Below, piece by piece: positions 1 to 11,147 of a stretch of 64,000 nucleotides of DNA. The notes under the pieces are model-generated. The model did no database searches. It had not been told where the DNA came from and saw nothing but the letters and a program-made list of their open reading frames with translations. The translations under genes were made by a program, and so were the position numbers. Source of the DNA: Streptomyces sp. WAC08241 (GTDB taxonomy: Bacteria > Actinomycetota > Actinomycetes > Streptomycetales > Streptomycetaceae); assembly GCA_007858575.1 (NCBI GenBank), contig CP042279.1, forward strand, positions 2,914,001 through 2,978,000, given 5' to 3'. Within the stretch, counting starts at the first letter, position 1; every line of letters starts with the position of its first letter.

Positions 1-1
1 C

Positions 2-385
2 TGGTACCAGCCGCTGAACGACATCGCCACGGACGCCGGGAAGATCGCGGGCGCCGCGCAGAAGCGGGTCGTCACGGGCGGGGGCGCGGTCCTGCACCAC
101 GTGACGATGGCGTACGACATCGACGCGGACAAGATGACGGAGGTGCTCCGCATCGGCCGGGAGAAGCTCTCCGACAAGGGCACGAAGAGCGCGAAGAAGC
201 GGGTGGACCCGCTGCGGCGCCAGACGGGCCTGTCGCGCGAGGCGGTGATCGGGCGGATGATCGCCTCCTTCCGGAACCGGTACGGCCTGTCGGAGGGCCG
301 GCTCACGGCGGAGGAGCTGACGCGGGCGGAGGAGCTCGTGGAGTCCAAGTTCGGCACGGAGGAGTGGACGGCCCGGGTGCCGTAG
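2..385 (+). CDS. Lipoate-protein ligase A family, C-terminal part (5' end outside window)
   Basis: The frame is open from the first bases and stops at TAG; about 127 codons are visible and the start lies upstream of the window. Residues 20-33 read KRVVTGGGAVLHH, which matches the RR-x-GGG-x-V-x-H signature of the LplA/LipB/BirA ligase fold that binds the lipoyl- or octanoyl-adenylate. The rest is the helical tail of these proteins, rich in Lys and Glu. By family it would attach lipoate or octanoate to E2 or GcvH lysines in the cytoplasm; many actinobacterial members are uncharacterised, so the acyl group is not certain. No partner gene is visible. A 21-bp tandem repeat follows the stop. Confidence 0.72.
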   Translation, partial: WYQPLNDIATDAGKIAGAAQKRVVTGGGAVLHHVTMAYDIDADKMTEVLRIGREKLSDKGTKSAKKRVDPLRRQTGLSREAVIGRMIASFRNRYGLSEGRLTAEELTRAEELVESKFGTEEWTARVP

Positions 386-389
386 CCCG

Positions 390-452
390 CTCCGTAAGGT
401 CACCGCCGGGCTCCGTACGAACACCACCGGGCTCCGTAAGGTCACCGCCGGG
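390..452. repeat. 21-bp tandem repeat, three units plus a degenerate fourth
   Basis: Units begin at 390, 411 and 432 and share the frame CTCCGTAnG-n-ACC-n-CCGGG. The first and third are identical and the second differs at a few bases. A weaker fourth unit covers 453-473. The array lies between the ligase stop and the protease gene and has no terminator-like hairpin. Confidence 0.85.
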
Positions 453-603
453 CCCCGCTCGAACGCCAGTCTGATCACCGTGCCCGGGTGACCGGAGCCC
501 GTCCGGTTCGTTGATGCCGACGCGGGTCGGTGGGCGTGCAGAGGAAACGTCTTTGCACACCGCCGGCCCCGAGGAAGACGGCGTCGACGGTTCGGAGTTC
601 TCC

Positions 604-1381
604 ATGGGATGGGCGCGGAAGCTCGTGGCCGCGGTCGCGGGTGCGGTGATGGGCGCGGGCCCGCTCGGGATCGCCCCGGCGCACGCGGTCGTCGGCGGCC
701 ATGAGGCCCGGCCGCACCAGTACCCCTTCATGGCCGGGCTCGTGGACCTGAGGGAGCGCCGGGTGATGTGCGGCGGGGCGCTGATCGGCGACCGGTACGT
801 GCTGACCGCCGCGCACTGCCTGACGGGCTCGTACGGCAGCACGGCGCGGGTGGGGTGCTGCTCGGCGACCACGACCTGACCACCGGGGACGACAGCCCGA
901 ACGCGCTGCTCGCGGTCCCGGCCCGGTTCCTGACGCACCCGGAGTACGACCCGGAGACGCAGCGGAACGACATCGCGCTAATCGAGCTGTCCGAACCGGT
1001 CGCGGCCGGCCGGGACGTGCGCCCGGTCGCCCTCCCCGGCGCGTACGCGCACGGCACCTTCGACCACACGCGGGTCGAGGCCCCGGGCTGGGGCGCCACC
1101 TCGTTCGGCGGGCCCGCCTCCGACGTCCTGCGGACGGTGACCCTCGGCACCATGGGCAACGGCACGTGCGCCTCCCGGGCATGTCCCGGGTGACGCCCGC
1201 CCAGCTCTGCACGTACGCCCCCGGCCGCGACACCTGCCAGTACGACTCCGGCGGCCCCTCGTCCACACGGCGTCCCGGACGCCGTACCTGGTGGGCCTGG
1301 TCTCCTACGGGCGCGGCTGCGCCACCGACACCCCCGCCGTGAACACCCGCGTCTGGTCGTACCTCACCTGGATCGAACGGG

Positions 1382-1410
<29 letters not shown>
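604..1410 (+). CDS. Secreted trypsin-like serine protease (chymotrypsin fold, S1)
   Basis: The chosen ATG opens a signal peptide (basic start, hydrophobic stretch, APAHA before VVGGHEA), so the mature enzyme begins with the V-V-G-G typical of S1 proteases. The catalytic triad is readable across frames: His in LTAAHC, Asp in NDIALIEL, Ser in CQYDSGGP. The residue two before the Ser is Tyr where S1 proteases nearly always have Gly (oxyanion-hole position). The ending SYGRGC...TRVWSYLTWI is the usual C-terminal helix. Frameshifts near 856, 1185 and 1258 each look like one lost base in a G or C run. The 3' end overlaps the convergent permease gene by 29 bp. Expected role: extracellular peptide cleavage. 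Confidence 0.85.
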
Positions 1411-2891
<1,481 letters not shown>

Positions 2892-2973
2892 GGCGGCGGA
2901 ACCCTTCGTTCGTTCGGTGGGGGACGGAACGAGCCGTGCGGGGCGTGGGGGTCCGTGCGGGGCGCGGGGGCCG

Positions 2974-3974
2974 CTACGGGGTGAGCGCCGGGATGACGTC
3001 CGAGCCGTACGCGTCGATCGTGGACTCCTTGGCGTCGTGCATCGCGTACACCGCGAACTGGTCCACGCCCATGTCCCGGAGCCGCCGCAGCTTCTCGACG
3101 TGGGCCTCGGCCGGGCCGAGGAGGCAGAAGCGGTCGACGATCTCGTCGGGGACGAAGTCGGTGGAGGGGTTTCGGCGCGGCCGTGGTGGGAGTAGTCGTA
3201 GCCGTGCCGGTTCTTGATGTACGCGGTGAGCTCCTCCGGGACCATGCCCGAGTGCTCGCCGTACTTCTCCACCAGGTCGGCGACGTGGTTGCCGACCATG
3301 CCGCCGAACCAGCGGCACTGGTCCCGGGCGTGGGCCGGGTCGTCACCGACGTACGCGGGGGCGGCGACGCAGATCGTGAGGGCGTCGGGGTCGCGGCCGG
3401 CGTCGGTCGCGGCCTGCCGGACCGCCTTGACCATCCACTCGGTGAGGAAGGGGTCGGCGAGCTGGAGGATGAAGCCGTCGGCCTTCTGCCCGGCGAGGGC
3501 CAGGGCCTTGGGGCCGTACGCCGCCATCCAGACCGGCAGCTTTCCGTTCTTGATCCAGGGGATGCGGATCGGGTTGCCGTCGACCTCGGCCTCGCGGCCC
3601 TCCGCCAGGTCGCGGATGACGTCGATGGCCTCGCCCAGGCGGGCCAGGGTGTTGGGCTTGCGGCCCGCGACGCGCATGGCGGAGTCGCCGCGGCCGATGC
3701 CGCAGACGGTCCGGTTGCCGAACATGTCGTTGAGGGTGGCGAAGGTGGAGGCGGTGACCTCCCAGGTGCGGGTGCCCGGGTTGGTGACCATGGGGCCGAC
3801 GTGGAGCTTGGTGGTGTGCTCCAGGATCTGGCTGTAGACGACGAAGGGTTCCTGCCACAGCACGGCGGAGTCGAAGGTCCAGCCGTAGCGGAAGCCGTTG
3901 CGTTCCGCCCGGCGCATCAGGCCGACGACCTGCGAGGCGGGCGGGTCGGTCTGGAGGACGAGTCCGAAGTCCAA
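2974..3974 (-). CDS. LLM-class flavin/F420-dependent oxidoreductase
   Basis: Bacterial-luciferase-like TIM barrel of about 333 residues. MDFGLVLQTDPPASQV at the start, VGPMVTNPGTR near residue 85 and GIGRGDSAM near 120 fit the F420-binding LLM subfamily often found beside dihydropyrimidinase genes. The start is TTG, chosen because AGGAGA sits 7 nt upstream. One break near 3172; the C-terminal piece (GVDQFAVYAMHDAKE) is in another frame. Its reaction is unknown. Since no NADPH-type dihydropyrimidine dehydrogenase is in the operon, it could supply a redox step on a pyrimidine-derived intermediate, but that is inference. Confidence 0.85.
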
Positions 3975-3990
3975 GGCACGGTCTCCTAGT

Positions 3991-5381
3991 TCAGGTATTG
4001 ACAGGTGGAGCGGGGGTGAAGACCCCGTGCCCGGCGCGGCCGACGTACTTCCGCTGGTCGATGACGACCTCGCCCCGCGAGAGGACCGTCTCGACCTGCC
4101 CGGTGACGGTCCTCCCCTCGTACGCCGAGTAGTCGACGTTCATGTGGTGGGTCTCGGCGGAGAGGGTCTGCGTGGCGTGCGGGTCGTAGACGACGACGTC
4201 GGCGTCCGCGCCGGGCGCGAGCGTGCCCTTCTGCGGGTAGAGGCCGAACATCCTCGCCGGTGTCGCGCAGGCGATCTCGATCCAGCGGCGCCGGGAGATG
4301 TGCCCGTCGACGACGGCCTGGTGGAGGAGGTCCATGCGGTTCTCCACCCCGGCAGGCCGTTGGGGATCTTGGAGAAGTCGCCCCGGCCGAGGTCCTTCTG
4401 GCCGGTGAAGCAGAAGGGGCAGTGGTCGGTGGAGACCACCTGGAGGTCGTTGGTGCGCAGGCCCGCCACAGCGCCGCCTGGTGCTCCTTGGGCCGCAGGG
4501 GCGTGCTGCACACGTACTTGGCGCCCTCGAAGTCCGGCTCCGCGAGGTTGTCGGTGGAGAGGAAGAGGTACTGGGGCAGGTCTCGCCGAAGACCGGGAGC
4601 CCCTTGTCCCGGGCCGCCGCCAGCTCCGCCACCGCCTCCTGGGCCGACACGTGCACGACGTAGAGCGGGCGCCCGCCACCCGGGCGAGCTGGATCGCCCG
4701 GTGGGTGGCCTCCGCCTCCAGGAGGGCCTTGCGGACCTCGCCGTGGTAGTGGGGATCGGTCTCGCCCCGGGCGAGGGCCTGTTCGACGAGGACGTCGATG
4801 GCGATGCCGTTCTCGGCGTGCATCATGATCAGCCCGCCGTTCTCGGCGGAGCGCTGCATGGCGCGCAGGATCTGCCCGTCGTCGCTGTAGAAGACGCCGG
4901 GGTAGGCCATGAAGAGCTTGAAGGAGGAGATCCTCCTGGACCAGCTTGTCCATCTCCTTGAGCGTGTGCGCGTTGACGTCGGAGAGGATCATGTGGAACG
5001 CGTAGTCGATCGCGCAGACGCCGTCGGCCTTGGCGTACCAGGTGTCGAGCCCCTCGCGCAGGGTGCGGCCCACGGTCTGGACGGCGAAGTCGACGACGGT
5101 GGTGGTGCCGCCCCAGGCGGCGGCGCGGGTGCCGGTCTCGAAGGTGTCGGAGGCGAAGGTGCCGCCGAAGGGCAGTTCCATGTGGTGTGGGCGTCGACGC
5201 CGCCCGGGATGACGTAGCGGTCGGTGGCGTCGATGGTCCGGTCGGCGGTCCAGCCGGCCGCCGCGTCCGAGCCGTGGGCCGCGAGGGCGGCCACACGGCC
5301 GTCCTCGATCAGCACGTCGGCGTGGACCTCGTCGGCGGCGGTGACGACCAGGCCGCCCCGGATGAGGGTACGGGTGCTCAC
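3991..5381 (-). CDS. hydA: Dihydropyrimidinase / D-hydantoinase
   Basis: Cyclic amidohydrolase of about 463 residues that opens 5,6-dihydrouracil or dihydrothymine to N-carbamoyl-beta-amino acids using two metal ions. GGVDAHTHMELPFGGT (one base restored), FKLFMAYPG with the carbamylated Lys, MMHAEN, HVSAQEA, STDHCPF and the ending GRAGHGVFTPAP are all family marks. It is broken at about six places. At about 5180 the bases encoding the metal-ligand pair H-T-H lack one C of a CCC run, which is a strong sign of sequencing error rather than decay. GTG start. The product would feed the nitrilase-fold gene of the same operon. Confidence 0.9.
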
Positions 5382-5429
5382 GGGACTCTCCCTGTCGCTG
5401 GGGCGGGACTGCGGGGCGGCCGGCGGGGA

Positions 5430-6708
5430 CTACAGGGACCGGAGGGCCGCTTCGAGGAGCGCGGCGCCCTCCTCCGCCTCGGAGACGGTGAGGGAGAGCG
5501 GCGGGGCGACGCGCAGGGTGCTGGTGTCGTGCCCGCCGCCCTTGCCGATGAGCAGGCCGTTCTCGCGGGCCGCCTCCAGGACGGCGGCGGCCGCGTCCGG
5601 GTTCGCGCGGCCGGTGCCGGGCTCGGTGAGTTCGATGCCGATCATGAGGCCCCGGCCGCGCACCTCCCGTACGGCGGGGACTCCGGCGCACGCGGCCCTG
5701 ATCCGTTCGATCAGGAGGCCGCCGACCCGGCGCGCGTTGCCCTGGAGGTCGTGCCCAGGAGGTACGAGAGGTTGGCGAGCCCGGCGGCCATGGTGACGGG
5801 CGAACCGCCGAAGGTGGAGATGGAGTTGGCGTCGAGGCAGTTCATGACCTCGGCGCGGGCGACGACCCCGCCGATCGACATGCCGTTGCCGATGCCCTTG
5901 GCGAAGGTGAGGATGTCGGGCGGCCCGGCTCTGGCCGTGGGCCTGCCAGCCCCAGAAGTGCTCGCCGGTGCGGCCCCAGCCGGTCTGCACCTCGTCGGCG
6001 ATCCACAGGATGCCGTGCCGGTCCAGGACGCGGCGGAAGGCGGCGTACAGGCCGTCGGGCGGAGGTGAAGCCGCCGACGCCCTGAATGGGCTCCGCGATG
6101 AGGGCGGCGGCGTTCCGGGTGTGCCCGAGGAGGTCTTCGAGGTCGGCGACGCAGGCCTCGATGAACTGCTCGTCGCCGTACTCGGCGTAGGGGCCGCGGG
6201 TGCGGACGCCGCCGTGCACGTAGAGCGTCTGGAGCGGGGAGAGGCCGGTGGGCGACCAGGCGCGGTTGCCGGTGATGCCGACGGTGGAGAAGGAGCGTCC
6301 GTGGTAGCTGTTGCGCATCGCCAGGATCTGGTTCGAGCCGCGGTACGCGGTGGCCAGGAGGAGCGCGGTGTCGTTGGCCTCGGTGCCGGAGGTGGTGAAG
6401 AAGACGCGGGCGTCCGGGATGCCGGAGAGCCCGGCGATCCGCTCGGCCAGCTCCACCATGGGCCGGTTGAGGTAGAGCGTCGAGGAGTGGATGATCCGCC
6501 CGGCCTGCTCGGCGACGGCCTTGGTGACCTCGGGCAGCGCGTGGGCGGTCATGGTGGTGAGGATGCCGCCGAAGAAGTCGAGGTACCTGCGCCCCTCGGC
6601 GTCCCAGACGTGCCGGCCCTCGCCGTGGGTGATCTCGATGGGGTCGCGGTAGTAGAGGGCGACCCAGTCGGGGATGACGGCCTTGTGCCGGTCGTAGAGG
6701 TCGTTCAC
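5430..6708 (-). CDS. Class III PLP aminotransferase (probable beta-alanine transaminase)
   Basis: About 425 residues. Visible marks: FFGGILTT near residue 45, TTSGTEAND in the phosphate-binding region, NSYHGRSF, IADEVQTGWGR with the PLP-contacting Asp, and FAKGIGNG with the Schiff-base Lys. The ending TLRVAPPLSLT is typical of omega-amino acid transaminases. GTG start overlaps the upstream nitrilase stop (GTGA), implying translational coupling. In context it should remove the amino group of beta-alanine or beta-aminoisobutyrate, giving malonate semialdehyde or its methyl form. Breaks near 6062, 5930 and 5757. 4-aminobutyrate or AGXT2-like activity cannot be excluded. Confidence 0.88.
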
Positions 6709-7546
6709 GGCTTCACCAGCCCTTCGTACGCGTCGGGGCGGCGGTCCCGGTAGAAGGCCCACTGCTGCCGGACCTGCTCGATGAGGCCGAAGTCGAGGTC
6801 GCGGACGACGAGTTCCTCGGTCTTGTCGGAGGCGACGTCGCCGACGAAGCGGCCGCGCGGGTCGACGAAGTAGCTCGTGCCGTAGAAGTCGTTGTCGCCG
6901 TACTCCTCGACGCCGACGCGGTTGATGGCGGCGACGAAGTACTCGTTGGCGACGGCGGCGGCCGGCTGCTCCAACTGCCAGAGGTGGGCGGAGAGGCCGC
7001 GGTGGGTGGCGGACGGGTTGTAGACCAACTGGGCTCCGTTGAGTCCGAGTTCGCGCCAGCCCTCCGGGAAGTGACGGTCGTAGCAGATGTAGACGCCGAC
7101 CTTGCCGACGGCGGTGTCGAAGACCGGCCAGCCGACGTTCCCCGGGCGGAAGTAGTACTTCTCCCAGAAGCCCTTGACCTGGGGGATGTGGTGCTTGCGG
7201 TACTTGCCGAGGTAACTGCCGTCGGCGTCGATCACGGCGGCGGTGTTGTAGTAGAAGCCCTCGCCCTCGACCTCGAAGACGGGGACCACGATCACCATCC
7301 CGGTCTCGCGGGCGAGGTCCCGCATCCGGCTGACGGTCGGGCCGTCGGGGACGGGCTCGGCCCAGCGGTAGTGCTCGGCCTCCTGCACCTGGCAGAAGTA
7401 GGGGCGTTGAACACCTCCTGGAAGCCGATCACCCTGGCACCCTGGCGGGCGGCCTCCCGGGCGTGCTCCTCGTGTTTGGCGATCATGGATTCGGTGTCGC
7501 CGGTCCAGGTCGCCTGGACGAGCGCGGCGCGTACGACGTCGGACAT
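6705..7546 (-). CDS. Beta-ureidopropionase / N-carbamoyl amide hydrolase (nitrilase fold)
   Basis: About 280 residues, first gene of the operon. The catalytic Glu-Lys-Cys triad is visible as GFQEVFN, KYRKHHIPQ and ICYDRHFPEG, and WEKYYFRPGN between them is characteristic of beta-ureidopropionase and N-carbamoylputrescine amidase. By family it releases NH3 and CO2 from N-carbamoyl-beta-alanine; the adjoining hydantoinase and transaminase support this role. ATG start gives MSDVVRAALVQATW. One break near 7405. A nested palindrome lies about 35 bp upstream of the start and is the probable control site for the operon. Confidence 0.9.
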
Positions 7547-7578
7547 GAGCTGCTCCTTCGGCACGGCGTCAGAGAGCC

Positions 7579-7604
7579 TCTACGCACGTAGACGCGGTGC
7601 GTAG
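7579..7604. promoter_or_regulatory. Nested palindrome upstream of the pyrimidine catabolism operon
   Basis: CTACGCAC and GTGCGTAG form a perfect 8-bp inverted repeat with a 9-bp spacer, and inside it TCTACG-CA-CGTAGA is a second perfect palindrome. The site is 33 bp before the beta-ureidopropionase start, a sensible operator position. The cognate regulator is not encoded next to it. Confidence 0.6.
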
Positions 7605-7764
7605 GAGGAGAACGTAAGCCCCGTCACACCCCGGAGCAAGACCGCCGCCGGGAACCGACCGGGTCGATCATGTTTCATACCCGACTGGTCCACATCGGAC
7701 ACGTACCGACACGTGGGGGCGCGTACGGGAAGATCTCCGGCCCGTACGGGCTCGGACGCCCCGG

Positions 7765-9198
7765 TCACCCGGTCGCCAGGCCCGCCACGCGGAGGGCGTG
7801 GAGGAGGTCGCGCTCGCGGGCGGCGGACACCGCCCGTGCGGCGTGGAGGAGTTGGGGACGAGGCCGCGCGGATCCGCGCCCGCGAGGCGGGCCGCGTCCT
7901 CGGGGCGCGGACGCGGACGAAGGCGGTCAGGAGGGCGTGGGCCTCGCGGTGGTGCTCCTCGGCGCGCAGGGCGGCGCAGGCCCCGGCCAGTTCCTCGACC
8001 GGGCGGACCACCCCTGGCGGAGGAGCTGCTCGCAGTCGGCCGTCCGGCCCGCGTCCGCGAGGACGCCGGCGACGGCGGCGAGCCGGTCGGGCGGCAGCGA
8101 GGCCGCCTCCCAGAGCAGGGTGGACCAGTCGGCGCCGAGTCCGGCCCGGTGCAGCTCGTCGGCGAGGGCGGGCAGCCGGGCGGGCGGGCCGCCCAGCGCC
8201 TCGCAGAGCAGGACGTGGGCCTCGCCGCTGCGGCCCCGGGCGCGGAGCCTGCGGAGGGCGTAGACGGCGTTCGCCGCGGCGCGGGCGGCCTCGGCGGGGT
8301 CCTCCGCCGGGCCCCCGAGAGGCTTCCCGGCCGGCTCCCCGGGCCCGGCGACGGCGCCGAAGCGGGCGCCGCGGGTGCGGCGCCCCGGCCGGGAGCAGGG
8401 GTACGGGCGCGGGTGCGGCCTCCGCCTCCTGCGCCTCGTCGCCCTCCTCCAGCCAGGCGTACCGGGCGCCCCGGGGCCGGCGCTTGGCCTTCACGGCCTT
8501 GGCGGCCCTTTCCGTGCGCTCCGGCGCGGCCGGGGAGCCGGGGGCGGTCGGGGAGCCGGGTACGGCCGGGGAGCCGGGCACGGAGGGCGCGGTCGGCGCG
8601 GGCGCCACGGCCGCCGCCGGGTACGGCCCCGGGTACGGCCCCGGATCCGACACCGGAGCGACGGCCGGATCCGACACGGCCCGCCCCCGCCCCCGTTCCC
8701 GCTCCCCCGTCCCCGCCAGCCGGGCCGTGAGCTCCGCGACCCGGGCGGCGGCCCTGGCCCGGTCGTCCCGGGCCCAGGCGAGGTCGCGCTCCAGGCGGGC
8801 GGCCTCCTCGGGGCCGGGGCCGGGACCGCGCCGAGTCGTTCGACCAGTTCACGGGCGCGGGAATCGGCGTACCGGCGTTCGCGCTCCATCAGCTCCCGGC
8901 GTTCGGCGAGCGCCGCCGCCGCGCCGGGCCCGCGGTCGTGGGCGCCCGCGGCCGCCACGTACAGCGCGCGGCCCCGGGCGGCGAAGGGCCCGCCGACGGC
9001 TTCCCCGGCGTCCTGGAGCAGGGACGAGACGACGTCCCAGGGCAGGAGTTCCACGCCGTCGAAGCAGGCGCGCAGGCCCTCCGGGTCGCGTGCGGCGAAG
9101 ACCCCGTACCAGCCGGCGTCCGGCCGGAGACGGGCCGCGAGCCCCGTCAGCCAGTGGGTGAACTCGGCGACTTCCGCCGGGTATTGAGTCACCGTCAT
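7765..9198 (-). CDS. Hypothetical protein, Ala/Pro-rich middle
   Basis: I do not recognise a defined family. The N-terminal 110 residues (MTVTQYPAEVAEFTHWLTGL..., WYGVFAARDPEGLRACF, ELLPWDVVSSLLQD) look globular. A charged helical segment rich in Arg/Glu with possible coiled-coil character follows. Next comes a low-complexity region containing a hexapeptide repeat (PGSPxx three times, encoded by an 18-bp repeat at 8528-8581) and PYPGPYPG. A C-terminal helical part (ALRRLRARGRSGEAHVLLCEA, LADELHRAGLGADW) resembles repeat-type scaffold helices. Several breaks after 8500 make the exact C-terminus uncertain; an ending VAGLATG-stop at 7765 fits best. Similar actinobacterial proteins are only annotated as hypothetical. 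Confidence 0.6.
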
Positions 9199-9316
9199 GC
9201 GTCACGCACCTGCCCCGCAGTCGACTGGAACCGTACGGTCCGCGGGTATTGGACCGCAGTCGTGTTACGGGACGACTACGGACCGTTTTCGTGTGGGTGC
9301 CCACCCCTCGCGGGCC

Positions 9317-9698
9317 TTACGGGAAGCGCACGACGATCCCGGTGTGCGGGCGCTTGCCGAGCCGGAAGAGCGTGGCGGGCACGTCGAGGAACCAGAACTG
9401 CCAGGTGTACTTGCGCAGGAGCAGCTTCCGGACGCGGCGCAGCTCCTCCCCGTCACGAGGCGGGCCTCGCCGGTCACGCGCTCGGCGCCCTCGGGGACGT
9501 TGCCGCGCACGTCGCAGACGGCGGCCACGACCCGGGGGTCGTTCCGCAGCCGCTTGACCTTCCAGGAGTCGGTGCGGGTCCAGGCGTACAGCTCGGAGCC
9601 CTCCACCGCGTACCAGACGGGCGTCGCGACCCCGTGCCGTTCTTGCGGAAGGTGGTCAGACTGACGTAGCGGCCGCGCCGCAGCTCCTCGGGAATCAT
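9317..9698 (-). CDS. PPOX-class F420-dependent reductase family protein
   Basis: About 126 residues, the normal size for this split-barrel family. It starts MIPEELRRGRYVSLTTFRKNG, then TPVWYAVEGSELYAWT, KVKRLRNDPRVVAAVCD and GEARLVTG, with a C-terminal WFLDVPATLFRLG helix and VRFP end. This layout matches small F420H2-dependent proteins with the TIGR03666-like pattern. Breaks near 9640 and 9455. It is transcribed alone between hypothetical neighbours; the substrate is unknown. Confidence 0.83.
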
Positions 9699-9818
9699 GC
9701 CCGGAGCCTAAGGGCACCCGCCCCGGGGAGGACGGCCGGGCCCGTCCGGCCGCGTGCCGTCCGGCACGTGCCGGACGGCTCGCGGAGGCGACCGCCGTGC
9801 CGTCCGGCGGCCGCTCGC

Positions 9819-10702
9819 TCAGGCGACGGTGTTGTACGGAGGGTTGCCGCCCACCAGGTCGCGGCGCGCGGGAGCGGCGAACGGCGCCTTCCAGTTCCCG
9901 GTGCCCTTGTAGAGGAACGTGCCGGTCGAACCCCGCGCGATCATGTCGGGGCGCCCGTCACGGTCCGCGTCGCCGATGCCGACGAGCTGGGTGTACACGT
10001 TCCAGCCGCCGCCGATGCGGGTGCGCGGCGCGAAGGTGCCGTCGCCCTTGCCGGCGTGCAGCCAGAGGACGCCGGCGGCGTCGCGGGCGACCAGGTCCCC
10101 GGCCGTGGTGCCCGCGATGTTCCCGACGGCCGCGATCTCGGTGTAGACGCCCCAGCCGGTCCCCGCATTGATGCGACCGTCGATGACGTAGGGGCGGTGT
10201 CCCGTCCGGTGCCGGCGTGAACCCGGAGGATCCCGTACCTGTCGACGGCGACGATGTCGGGGCGTCCGTCGCCGGTGACGTCGCTGCCGGCCGCGAGCCG
10301 CTTGTAGAAGGCCCAGCCGCTCTCGGCCCTGATGCGCCCGGCGGCGAAGTTCCCGTTGCCGACGCCCTTGTGGACCCACATGTAACCGCCGCCGTCGACA
10401 CCGATGACGTCACCGACCGCGGAGCCGCCGATGTCGCCGGTGGCCTCGATCCACTGGTACACCTGCCAGCCGGCGCCCACCTTCACACCCGGAAGGTTGC
10501 CCTCGTGGCGCCACAACGTGCCGCTGCCGTCGCGGGCGAGCAGGTCCGGGGAGCCGTTGGCGTCGAAGTCGTGCGGCTGGGACGCCCGGACGGCGCCGGT
10601 GACCGGCGCGGCCGACGCCTGGGCGTTCAGGACACCGGCCCCGAGGGCGACGGCGAGGGCGGCGGCCGCGGCGAGGCGGCGAGGGGCAGTGGTGTCGAAC
10701 AC
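9819..10702 (-). CDS. Secreted FG-GAP/VCBS-repeat protein
   Basis: GTG start with a signal peptide (basic RRLAA, long Ala/Val core, ASAAP cleavage region). The mature protein is about five repeats of 45-50 residues, each containing a D-x-N/D-G-x-x-D-L/I calcium-type loop (DANGSPDLLARDG, VTGDGRPDIVAVD, DADRDGRPDMIARG) followed by LWLHAGKGDGTF-like strands, so a beta-propeller is expected. Streptomycetes often secrete such proteins alone or fused to enzymes; here there is no catalytic domain. One break near 10195. Function unknown, extracellular. Confidence 0.83.
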
Positions 10703-10863
10703 GTGAGGCGTTCCTTCTCGAGAGGGGCGCGCGGAAACGGTGGCGCCCGTGGAACCGAACGGCACGCGAAGATCACTACGCGCCGACCGAGCAGACTCAC
10801 GACCGGGCCGAACGGTTGCACCGGCCCCGCCGGAAATCCGTCGGAGGCCGGCACTCCTTCCCC

Positions 10864-11115
10864 TCAGACGGGGGCCGGGACGCAGAGCGTCACCAGTTCG
10901 TCCATGGAGAGCCGGAGGACCCCGGCGAGGGCCGCGACGGTGAAGAAGGCCGGGGTCGGGGCCCGGCCGGTCTCGATCTTGCGGAGGGTCTCGGCGGAGA
11001 GGCCGGCGGCTGCCGCGATCTCGGCCATGGACCGCTCGCCGCGCGCCTCGCGCAGGAGCAGGCCCAGGCGCTCGCCGCGCTCGCGCTCTTCGGGGGTCAG
11101 GGGTGTGCGCACCAT
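10864..11115 (-). CDS. Xre-family helix-turn-helix regulator
   Basis: 83 residues, intact. MAEIAAAAGLSAETLRKIE is a classic Cro/C1-type helix-turn-helix around residues 30-48, followed by ALAGVLRLSMDELVTL. It diverges from the methionine aminopeptidase gene across only 32 bp that hold a palindrome and both -10 elements, so it very likely controls that gene and itself. Its own mRNA appears leaderless: TAGAAT ends 6 nt before the ATG. Confidence 0.88.
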   Translation of the reverse strand: MVRTPLTPEERERGERLGLLLREARGERSMAEIAAAAGLSAETLRKIETGRAPTPAFFTVAALAGVLRLSMDELVTLCVPAPV

Positions 11116-11121
11116 GGCGCC

Positions 11122-11140
11122 ATTCTAATACCGGTATAGT
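11122..11140. promoter_or_regulatory. Divergent leaderless promoters sharing one palindrome
   Basis: An AT-rich island in GC-rich DNA. ATACCGGTAT at 11128-11137 is a perfect 10-bp palindrome. On the plus strand TATAGT (11135-11140) lies 7 nt before the GTG of the aminopeptidase gene; on the minus strand TAGAAT (11127-11122) lies 6 nt before the ATG of the Xre gene. Both transcripts would begin at or one base before the start codon, so both mRNAs are predicted leaderless. A repressor on the palindrome would cover both -10 boxes. Confidence 0.72.
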
Positions 11141-11147
11141 AATTGGC

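Noticed and set aside
3991..5381. Reading dihydropyrimidinase, ggt, pcaB and others as pseudogenes
   Set aside because: Breaks are single-base losses in C/G runs with preserved codon bias, motifs and operon overlaps; sequencing error is more likely.
11128..11137. The palindrome as a toxin-antitoxin operator with the Xre gene as antitoxin
   Set aside because: The partner is a methionine aminopeptidase with complete metal ligands, not a toxin family.
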